Assembly (NCBI GenBank): GCA_036257535.1
Contig: DATAFJ010000233.1
Location: 1-16,964 of the forward strand
Direction of reading: 5' to 3'
Origin: DATAEE01 sp036257535
Lineage (GTDB): Bacteria > Acidobacteriota > Vicinamibacteria > Vicinamibacterales > 2-12-FULL-66-21
Length of the DNA stretch: 16,964 bases
Both the position numbers and the translations under genes were made by a program. How positions within the stretch are numbered: position 1 is the stretch's first letter; the number at the start of each line of letters is the position of its first letter. Under the pieces are notes generated by a model. It saw only the letters and a program-made list of their open reading frames with translations, did not search any database and was not told where the DNA came from. Shown here piece after piece: positions 1 to 5,777 of the stretch.

Positions 1-2343
1 CCGCGGTGTATTCGGTACTGCACGGCGTCCTGCTCAAGCCTCTTCCCTATCCCAATCCGGAACGCCTGGTGAGGCTCTGGGAAGAGCATCCCGGAGGAAC
101 GACAGCCGCAGGTCAACGCTGGCTGAGCCATCGCACGTACTACGCATGGCTGGAACGAAGCAGCACACTCGACGCCGCGGGCGGTTACGCCAGGTATGAA
201 TACACAGTTCAGTTCGGGGACGAGCCCGCCCGGATCTTCGGCGGGCAGTTCACGCCGTCGGTCTTCGACATGCTCGGCGCGACCCCCGCTCTCGGCCGGT
301 TCTTCGGCCCGGAAGCCGTTGTCGACGGCGCAGAACGTGTCGTGGTCATCAGCGATCGGCTCTGGCGTGAACGCTACGGCGCTGACGCCTCGGTCCTCGG
401 CAAGCGGCTCGTCATAGATCAGCAGCCGCACACGATCGTCGGCGTCGCGCGGCCAAGCCTGGACTTCCCCGAGCGTCGCGTCATGTTCTGGATTCCGTAC
501 GTCATCCTCCGGGTGGAGACCGCACCGCGACGCACGGTCGCGTTCAGCGCGCTCGGCCGGGTGAAGGCGGGCGTGTCGCTCGCACAGGCAGAAGCCGAAG
601 GCACGTCCGCGGCGCGAAGCATGCCGCGGCCGATGTCAGCCGACCTGTTCTTCGGGAAGGGCGGCCCACCGGTCGTGCACGCGCGGCCGCTGGCGGACGA
701 TCTCACGTTCACCGTGCGGCCGGCGTTGCAGGTTCTCGCTGCGAGCGTGGCCCTCGTGCTCCTTGTCGCGTGTGCGCACGTCGCGAACCTGTTCCTGTCG
801 CGCGGCGTCGCGCGGCAGCGCGAGCTGGCCGTGCGTGCGGCTATCGGCGCAGGACGCGCACGGATCGCGCAGCAGCTCCTCACGGAAAGCGTCGTGCTGT
901 CGCTGGGCGGTGGGCTCGGCGGTCTCCTGCTGGCGTGGATGCTCGTCCGTCTTCTACCCGCATTCGCACCAGAAGGCTTTCCGAGACTCGCCGACGTTCG
1001 GCTGGATGGCCGCGTGATCGCCTTTGCGTTGGCGGCGTCGATCTTCACGGCCGTGGCTGCGGGTCTCGCTCCGGCCGTCCGGGGTGCGCGCTTCCGGCTT
1101 TCCGAGTCGCTGCAGGCGGAGACGGCTCGACGGCTGGCGGCTTCCGCGGGCGTCGAGCGCGGCGGATTCGCGACGGGCTGCTCGTTCTCGAGTCGGCATT
1201 CGCGGTCATCCTCCTCGTCGGCGCGGCGCTGCTGGCGCACAGCTTCGTCCGGCTCACACGCGTGGATGCGGGCTACGACGCCGATCACGTGCTGATGGCG
1301 CGCATCTCCCTTCCTCGCAACAGCCCCGAGGAGCGCGTGACGCAGCTGCTCGACACGGTCCTTCCCCGCCTGCGTGCGACACCTGGTGTGAGTGCCGCCG
1401 GCGCCGGAAGCATGATGCCGCTCATGAGCATGACGGCCATCACGTCGTTCCCGCTACCTCTCGATGCGGGCCAGGGCAAGCCGACCTCGACGCGCTCGCT
1501 CACTTACATGATCACCCCGGGCTACGCGGAGGCGCTGCGCCTGCGCTTACGAGACGGCCGATTCTTTGACGACCGGGACGGTGCGGGTGGTCGCGCGCGA
1601 TGATCGTCAACGAGGAGTTCGTGCGGCAGTATCTGTCGAGCGCGCCAGTGATCGGCCGGCGTTTCAAGAATCTCTACAACGACGACAAAGACATCACGAC
1701 GGAGATCATCGGCCTCGTCGGAAACGCGCTGAAGGACGGTAACGACCGCCAGCCGCAGCCCGAGATCTACTTCGTCCACGGGTCGCCGACAAGGAGGATG
1801 ATCGGCTTCGCCAGTATTCTCGTTCGAACGTCTGACGAGCCGACGCGTCTGGCGAGGACGCTGCGGGACATCGTTCAGAGCGCGGACGGCACGGCGATCG
1901 TCGAGCGGGTCGCGCCGTTGAGCGAACTGGTGTCGGCATCTGTCGAGCAGCCCCGGTTTGCGACGACGGTGCTCGGCACGTTCGCGGCTCTGGCGCTCGC
2001 GCTCGCGTCGGTCGGCCTCTACGGCGTCCTGTCGTACGGCGTCGCGCAGCGCAAGCGGGAACTCGCCGTTCGCGCCGCCCTCGGCGCCCGCGGTGTCGAC
2101 CTGGCCGCGCTGGTGCTGCGGGAAGGGCTCGCGGTCACGCTCGCCGGCGCCGGCATCGGACTCTTTGCCGCGATCTGGCTCACGCAGTGGATGCAGGGCG
2201 TGCTCTTCGGCGTCACACCGCTCGATGCGGTGTCGTTCGCGCTCGCCCCTGTCGTTCTCCTGCCCGTGGCGGTCGCGGCGTGCCTCCTTCCGGCGCGCCG
2301 GGCGGGCGCCACCGACCCGGCCGTCGCCTTGCGTGGAGACTGA
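1..2343 (+). pseudogene. ADOP-type ABC transporter permease (MacB/FtsX family), 5'-truncated by window edge, two frameshifts
   Basis: Inner-membrane permease of the MacB/FtsX type, with MacB-like periplasmic domains and FtsX-like membrane domains. The reading is continuous only if the frame changes twice. The first piece (about 3-1160) opens with VYSVLHGVLLKPLPYPNPER, the hallmark just after the first membrane helix in ADOP proteins. It holds the first MacB-like domain and an FtsX block (ALQVLAASVALVLLVACAHV, then ARQRELAVRAAIGAGRARI). The second piece (about 1160-1590) carries a helix (AFAVILLVGAALLAHSF) and the start of the second periplasmic domain. The third (about 1590-2343) runs from RAMIVNEEF to the final FtsX block and DPAVALRGD-stop. 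Each junction needs a codon to begin 1 nt early, as after a 1-nt deletion. Roughly 40-50 N-terminal residues lie outside the window. No ATP-binding partner is nearby, as is usual for ADOP genes. The rest of the sequence is well conserved, so the breaks are recent mutations or assembly indels. Confidence 0.85.
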
Positions 2344-2440
2344 CGCCACGGATTTCACGGCGCACGCTAGCCCCGGATTTCGCGGATCTAACCGATCTGG
2401 CTGAGCGCCGGAGATCCGTGTGATCTGCGTAATCCGTGGC
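2321..2440. repeat. 120-bp tandem duplication, copy 1 (includes permease 3' end)
   Basis: This unit is followed immediately by a second copy at 2441-2560. I count 7 mismatches in 120 positions by eye (113/120). It begins inside the permease gene (last codons for A-V-A-L-R-G-D plus TGA) and continues into 96 nt of intergenic sequence. That intergenic part is bounded by a perfect 10-bp inverted repeat, GCCACGGATT (2345-2354) and AATCCGTGGC (2431-2440). Copy 1 retains the functional stop codon at 2341-2343. Confidence 0.9.
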
Positions 2441-2560
2441 CCGTCGCCTTGCGCGGAGACTGACGCCACGGATTTCACGGAGCACGTTAGCCACGGATTT
2501 CGCGGATCTAACCGATCTGGCTGAGCGACGGAGATCCCTCTGATCTGCGTAATCCGTGGC
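2441..2560. repeat. 120-bp tandem duplication, copy 2 (carries a duplicated gene tail)
   Basis: This is the second copy of the 120-bp unit. Its first 20 nt repeat the last permease codons and its positions 2461-2463 repeat the TGA, but here they are non-coding debris. The bounding inverted repeat recurs at 2465-2474 and 2551-2560. Differences from copy 1 fall mainly in the intergenic part. Within the 23-nt coding tail only one base differs (2334 T versus 2454 C). Confidence 0.9.
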
Positions 2561-2730
2561 CCCAAATCCGTCGAACCCGTGTATCCGCGGCCGTAATCCG
2601 TGTAATCCGCGGGCAGTCCATCCAATCCGTGTAATCCGTGGCCGGGTAATCCACCCAACGTGTATCCGTGGCCGGGTAATCCACCCAATCCGTGTAATCC
2701 GTGGCCCGTAATCCGTGTAATCCGTGGCGG
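2561..2730. repeat. Intergenic direct-repeat array, core AATCCGTGTAATCCGTGG
   Basis: The array consists of short, irregularly spaced direct repeats. The 14-mer AATCCGTGTAATCC occurs exactly at 2595-2608, 2624-2637, 2687-2700 and 2710-2723, usually followed by GTGGCC or CGCGG. Single-base-deleted variants (GTATCCGTGG, GTATCCGCGG) lie between. GCCGGGTAATCCACCCAA occurs twice, 30 nt apart (2641-2658 and 2671-2688). I see no gene here: translated on the minus strand it gives a low-complexity R-I-T-R-I-T string typical of spurious ORFs over this repeat type. Together with the 120-bp duplication it fills the roughly 400 nt between the permease and the ArsR gene. Confidence 0.85.
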
Positions 2731-2734
2731 CCCG

Positions 2735-2740
2735 TTGACA
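2735..2740 (+). promoter_or_regulatory. Candidate -35 box (TTGACA) for the arsR-like operon
   Basis: A perfect consensus TTGACA lies directly at the end of the repeat array and 40 nt before the chosen ArsR start codon. The region 17 nt downstream (2758-2763) has no good -10 hexamer, so the promoter is tentative. The operator at 2755-2774 would cover the -10 region, which suits repression by blocking polymerase. Confidence 0.35.
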
Positions 2741-2754
2741 GGTGCAACGGGTTC

Positions 2755-2774
2755 ATGTGACCATCTGGTTACAT
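2755..2774. promoter_or_regulatory. Inverted-repeat operator at the ArsR-like gene start
   Basis: ATGTGACC (2755-2762), a 4-nt spacer ATCT, and GGTTACAT (2767-2774) form an 8-bp inverted repeat with one mismatched pair. It ends immediately before the ATG at 2775. Dyads of this size overlapping the promoter or start are typical binding sites for ArsR-family dimers, so autoregulation of this operon is the likely role (inference). Confidence 0.6.
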
Positions 2775-3149
2775 ATGGCCCGCGACTTGGATCCCATCTG
2801 GAAGGCGCTGGCCGATCCGAGCCGCCGCGCCATCCTCGACCGCCTCCGCGATGGGCCGAGAACGACCGGTGAGCTGTCGGAGCGCTTCGAGTTCTCGCGC
2901 TTCGCGGTGATGAAGCACCTGCGCGTGCTCGAGCGCGCCGGCCTGGTCATCGTCCGGCGGCGCGGGCGCGAGCGCTGGAATTATCTCAACCCGGTTCCCA
3001 TCCAGATGATCGTCGAGCGGTGGATCACGCCGTATGCGTCGATGTGGGCGCGCGACCTGCTCGACCTCAAACGCGTCGTCGAGCGCCGCGAAGAAGCACG
3101 GAAAGCGAGGAAAGCCGGTGACAGCCGAGAAACTGGAACACGTGTTTGA
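2775..3149 (+). CDS. ArsR-family winged-helix transcriptional repressor (non-metal type)
   Basis: A small DNA-binding protein of 124 residues. PIWKALADPSRRAILDRL (7-24) is the classic first helix region of ArsR proteins, and the winged helix-turn-helix spans about 30-66 (TTGELSERFEFSRFAVMKHL, then VLERAGLV). There is no cysteine in the protein and no ELCVCDL-type metal site, so it is not a thiol-based metal sensor. It most resembles the ArsR regulators that sit in front of SRPBCC/AHSA1 genes. The ATG at 2775 was chosen because it sits at the edge of the operator and matches the usual family N-terminus; a GTG at 2742 would add 11 residues. No clear Shine-Dalgarno precedes 2775, so a leaderless transcript is possible. 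The 3' end overlaps the next gene by 32 nt, indicating an operon. Its signal is unknown. Confidence 0.85.
   Translation: MARDLDPIWKALADPSRRAILDRLRDGPRTTGELSERFEFSRFAVMKHLRVLERAGLVIVRRRGRERWNYLNPVPIQMIVERWITPYASMWARDLLDLKRVVERREEARKARKAGDSRETGTRV
3105..3110 (+). promoter_or_regulatory. Ribosome binding site deciding the SRPBCC start
   Basis: GCGAGG, inside the end of the ArsR gene, lies 7 nt before GTG 3118. It supports that start over the upstream in-frame ATG at 3034, which would overlap deeply with the ArsR coding region and give non-family residues. Confidence 0.6.
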
Positions 3150-3627
3150 GATCCGGATCAGGGGCTCGATCCAGGCAGTCTGGGACGAGATCACGAAGCG
3201 CGGCGCCGTGCAGCGGCCGCTGATGGACACGGTGCTCGTCACCGATCTCAAGCCGGGCAGCCCGTTCAAGTATCTCAGCCCGAACCACAAATACTGCCTC
3301 GTCCACGGGAAGGTTCTCGAAGTCGATCCGCCACGGCGCCTGGTCCACACCTACCAGTTCACCATCTCTCATGACCCGCCGTCGCGCGTGACATGGGAGC
3401 TCGATCAGATCGGCGACGAAGTGCGCGTCCGGCTCATGCACGATCAGTTCGAGACTCCAACGAAGACGTTCAAGCAGGTCAAGGGAGGCTGGGCGGGCAT
3501 TCTGCAGAGCCTCAAGCTATGGATCGAAACGGGCGACATCGCGTTTACGACGAAGCTGCAGTACGCGATGTTCAAGCCGATGATGCCGTTCCTGCCGAAG
3601 CAGTGCCGGGAGATGGCGAGGACGTAG
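3118..3627 (+). CDS. SRPBCC / AHSA1-like (START-superfamily) domain protein
   Basis: A single-domain cytoplasmic protein of 169 residues. The start VFEIRIRGSIQAVWDEITK is the typical first strand and helix of the AHSA1 branch. Downstream come PGSPFKYLSP, a DPPRRLVHTYQF strand, and PSRVTWELDQIGDEVRVRL. The C-terminal helix begins KGGWAGILQSLKLWIETGD. This fold forms a deep hydrophobic ligand cavity, but the ligand is not predictable. Pairing with an ArsR gene is a very common arrangement, and the two are translationally overlapped here. The roughly 35 residues after the usual domain end (IAFTTKLQYAMFKPMMPFLP) form an extra basic/hydrophobic tail also seen in some relatives. The stop at 3627 is 8 nt from the end of the convergent acetyltransferase gene, with no terminator hairpin between them. 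Confidence 0.85.
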   Translation: MTAEKLEHVFEIRIRGSIQAVWDEITKRGAVQRPLMDTVLVTDLKPGSPFKYLSPNHKYCLVHGKVLEVDPPRRLVHTYQFTISHDPPSRVTWELDQIGDEVRVRLMHDQFETPTKTFKQVKGGWAGILQSLKLWIETGDIAFTTKLQYAMFKPMMPFLPKQCREMART

Positions 3628-3635
3628 CTCGGTTC

Positions 3636-4220
3636 TCACGTGGCTGGGCGCAGCATCGGGATCATCGTCGGCGACGATCCAACCTGAATCGTGCCCAGCT
3701 CCCTGAACCCGTGGCGCAGGTAGAGCGAGACGTTTCGCGGGTTGGTCGACTCCAGATACGCCGGAAGATGGTCGCGATCGCATCGCTCGAGCGCATACTT
3801 CATCAAGGCGTCGCCGTGGCCCTTTCCCTGGTGCGCCGGGTCGACGCCGATCAACGGAAGGTACCAGTGCGGCTCGGCCGGATGGTACTTCGCCATGTGC
3901 TCGAACATGGCGAGCGAGTCGTCGAGGACGGACGGCGACACCGTGGTACGCACAACATCATCGAGGGCTGCTTCGTCGGGATGCGCGCCCGGCGGAAGCC
4001 ACAACGCCGCGCCGGCGTACCCGTCCGTGCAGAAGGCGCCGCCGTGTAAAAATGCGCTGCCGCCGAATGCCTGCACGAGCTTCGGCATGGAGGCCAAGTA
4101 CTGATGTGATTCCGGCCAGTTCCAGCGCGCGATTGGATCGGCGGCAAACGCCAGTACGACGGTGTCGATGGCCGCGATCGCGTCGGCGGCTGTGACAGGG
4201 CGCGCCGTCGGAGATTTCAC
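3636..4220 (-). CDS. GNAT-family N-acetyltransferase
   Basis: A 194-residue acyltransferase expected to use acetyl-CoA. WYLPLIGVDPAHQGKGHGDA (119-138) is the core strand plus the acetyl-CoA pyrophosphate-binding loop (Q131-G-K-G-H-G136). PAYLESTNPRNVSLYLRHGF (153-172) is the conserved C-terminal part of the fold. The N-terminal half (FAADPIARWNWPE, GAALWLPPGA) matches the subgroup often annotated as a GNAT enzyme of unknown substrate. GTG 4220 was chosen because GGAGGG sits 4 nt upstream and the upstream in-frame extension is antisense to the reductase gene. It is divergent from the aldo/keto reductase across 45 nt and convergent with the SRPBCC gene. Substrate unknown. Confidence 0.85.
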   Translation of the reverse strand: MKSPTARPVTAADAIAAIDTVVLAFAADPIARWNWPESHQYLASMPKLVQAFGGSAFLHGGAFCTDGYAGAALWLPPGAHPDEAALDDVVRTTVSPSVLDDSLAMFEHMAKYHPAEPHWYLPLIGVDPAHQGKGHGDALMKYALERCDRDHLPAYLESTNPRNVSLYLRHGFRELGTIQVGSSPTMIPMLRPAT

Positions 4221-4224
4221 GAAG

Positions 4225-4230
4225 CCCTCC
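4225..4230 (-). promoter_or_regulatory. Shine-Dalgarno of the GNAT gene
   Basis: On the minus strand GGGGAGGG precedes CTTC and the GTG start at 4220. This strong site fixes the start of the acetyltransferase. Confidence 0.65.
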
Positions 4231-4250
4231 CCCGTTGAGCTCGGCCCCAG

Positions 4251-4258
4251 AGTATCAT
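4251..4258. promoter_or_regulatory. Overlapping -10-like hexamers of a divergent promoter pair
   Basis: On the plus strand TATCAT (4253-4258) lies 7 nt before the GTG at 4266, so transcription of the reductase could start at or next to its start codon (leaderless). On the minus strand GATACT (4256-4251) would serve the acetyltransferase with a leader of about 25 nt that includes its Shine-Dalgarno. No convincing -35 element is visible for either direction. Confidence 0.35.
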
Positions 4259-4265
4259 TCCGGTC

Positions 4266-5195
4266 GTGAAGCCTCTCCCAATTCCACGACGGCCCTTTGG
4301 ACGAACCGGCGTCGATGTCTCGTGCATCGGACTCGGCGGCTACCATCTCGGCACCGTTTCCCGCAGGCGTGATGCTGTCGATCTGGTCCGGCGCGCGGTC
4401 GACGCCGGCATCACGTTTATGGACAACGCATGGGAGTACCACGACGGGCGCAGCGAAGAGCTCATGGGAGAGGCGCTCACCGGACGCCGGGACCAGGTAT
4501 TTCTGATGACGAAAGTCTGCACGCACGGGCGCGACGCGCGCGTCGCGATGGGACAGCTCGAACAGTCGCTGCGCCGCCTGAAGACCGATCATCTCGATCT
4601 CTGGCAGATTCACGAGGTCATTTACGACAACGATCCGGATCTTCACTTCGCCCGCGGCGGCGTCGTGGAAGCGCTCGACCGCGCCAGACGCGAGGGCAAG
4701 ACCAGATTCGTAGGCTTCACCGGGCACAAGGATCCGTCCATTCATCTGCGCATGCTCGCGCGCGACTATCCCTTCGACGCGTGTCAGCTTCCCCTGAATT
4801 GCTTCGACGCCGGCTTCCGCAGCTTCGAGACGCGCGTGCTGCCCGAGCTCGTTCGGCGCGGCATCGCGCCCATCGGAATGAAGAGCCTCGGCGGCCGCGG
4901 CGAGGCAGTGAAGAAGCGGATGCTGAAAGCGGAAGAGGGCCTGCGGTACGCGATGAGCCTGCCTGTGGCGACGACCGTCAGCGGCATCGACTCGGCGAAG
5001 GTGCTGCGTCAGAACCTGCGGGTGGCCGAGGGCTTTACCGCCATGTCGGACACCGAGATGCAGGCGCTTCGTGAGAGGCTGCGCGGGGCCGCAGCCGACG
5101 GACGCTTCGAGTTGTACAAGACGTCCATGAACCACGACGGCCCGCCGGGCCGGCGTCAGCACGGCTTTCCGTCCATGGAGGAGATGGCGCGTTAG
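4266..5195 (+). CDS. Aldo/keto reductase
   Basis: An NADPH-dependent (by family) carbonyl reductase of 309 residues with a TIM-barrel fold, cytosolic. The catalytic tetrad is intact: Asp53 and Tyr58 (FMDNAWEYHDG), Lys83 (LMTKV) and His116 (LWQIHE). The start RRPFGRTGVDVSCIGLGGYH is the standard AKR N-terminus. KTRFVGFTGHKDPSIHLRML (145-164) and the later IGMKSLGGRGE are typical of a bacterial AKR subgroup of unknown substrate. The end of the barrel carries an unremarkable basic tail without the CTGCxYC iron-sulfur motif found in some relatives. The GTG start is supported by the -10-like TATCAT 7 nt upstream; there is no Shine-Dalgarno. It is divergent from the GNAT gene, and no functional link is evident. 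Confidence 0.9.
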   Translation: MKPLPIPRRPFGRTGVDVSCIGLGGYHLGTVSRRRDAVDLVRRAVDAGITFMDNAWEYHDGRSEELMGEALTGRRDQVFLMTKVCTHGRDARVAMGQLEQSLRRLKTDHLDLWQIHEVIYDNDPDLHFARGGVVEALDRARREGKTRFVGFTGHKDPSIHLRMLARDYPFDACQLPLNCFDAGFRSFETRVLPELVRRGIAPIGMKSLGGRGEAVKKRMLKAEEGLRYAMSLPVATTVSGIDSAKVLRQNLRVAEGFTAMSDTEMQALRERLRGAAADGRFELYKTSMNHDGPPGRRQHGFPSMEEMAR

Positions 5196-5234
5196 CGTGT
5201 CGCATTTGTTCAAGCCGCGGTTGGCGCCGCCGGC

Positions 5235-5240
5235 TACACT
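5235..5240 (+). promoter_or_regulatory. -10-like hexamer (TACACT) just before the DUF6265-like gene
   Basis: TACACT lies 6 nt before the ATG at 5247, leaving no room for a leader or Shine-Dalgarno and suggesting a leaderless transcript. No good -35 box lies at normal spacing. Confidence 0.35.
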
Positions 5241-5246
5241 CGCAGC

Positions 5247-5777
5247 ATGACAAACAGTTCCGCGGGTCTTGCCGCCGTCATCGGCGTCGTCATCTGTATG
5301 TCGGCTCCCGCGGCTCAGGAGCGCCCGGGCCGGTTGTGTCAGCCCGACGCGCGCGGCGCCGGCGGGGCGAAAACGCGGGGAACGATCGATCAGATGGCCT
5401 GGCTCTCCGGCGTATGGATCGGAGCCGAGGGAAAGACGACGATCGAGGAGCGCTGGACGCCGCCTGCCGGCGGCTCGATGCTGGCGACCTCCCGCACACT
5501 CGGCGACGGCGTGATGAAGGCGTTCGAGTTTCTCTGCATCGTCGAACGCGACGGCGGCCTCGTGTACACCGCGATGCCGAATGGACGGAGCCCGGCGACC
5601 GAATTCACGCTGACGAAGCTGGACGCCGACGGCGCGACGTTCGAGAACCCGGCACACGACTTCCCGAAAATGATCCGCTACACGAGACGCGACGCCGGCA
5701 CGCTGGAGGCCGTCGTCAGCGGATCATCCGGCGAAAACGCCGAAAGGTTCGTGTTCAAACGCCAGACCCAGCCCTGA
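5247..5777 (+). CDS. Exported DUF6265-like protein of unknown function
   Basis: A 176-residue protein with an N-terminal signal peptide (hydrophobic stretch about 8-22, probable cleavage after APAAQ). The mature part carries the pattern I associate with DUF6265: WLSGVW (52-57), ERWTPPAGGSMLATSR (68-83), an EFLCIVERDGGLVY strand, and FENPAHDFPKMIRY (132-145). It is probably a small beta-barrel, calycin-like fold acting in the periplasm or on the surface; its ligand is unknown. Its last 54 nt overlap tail-to-tail with the convergent gene ending at 5724. The overlapping residues (about 160-176, GSSGENAERFVFKR) still look like a natural family C-terminus. Confidence 0.75.
   Translation: MTNSSAGLAAVIGVVICMSAPAAQERPGRLCQPDARGAGGAKTRGTIDQMAWLSGVWIGAEGKTTIEERWTPPAGGSMLATSRTLGDGVMKAFEFLCIVERDGGLVYTAMPNGRSPATEFTLTKLDADGATFENPAHDFPKMIRYTRRDAGTLEAVVSGSSGENAERFVFKRQTQP

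Noticed and set aside
1522..2688. 388-residue minus-strand ORF across the permease end and the repeat array
   Set aside because: Its N-terminal part is the repeat translated into R-I-T-R-I-type low complexity and the rest is antisense to conserved permease sequence.
2561..2730. CRISPR array
   Set aside because: Repeats are short, irregularly spaced and overlapping with no unique spacers of constant length, and there are no cas genes.
4221..5657. N-terminal extension of the GNAT ORF through the aldo/keto reductase
   Set aside because: Antisense to a gene with a complete AKR tetrad; GTG 4220 has its own Shine-Dalgarno and matches the family start.
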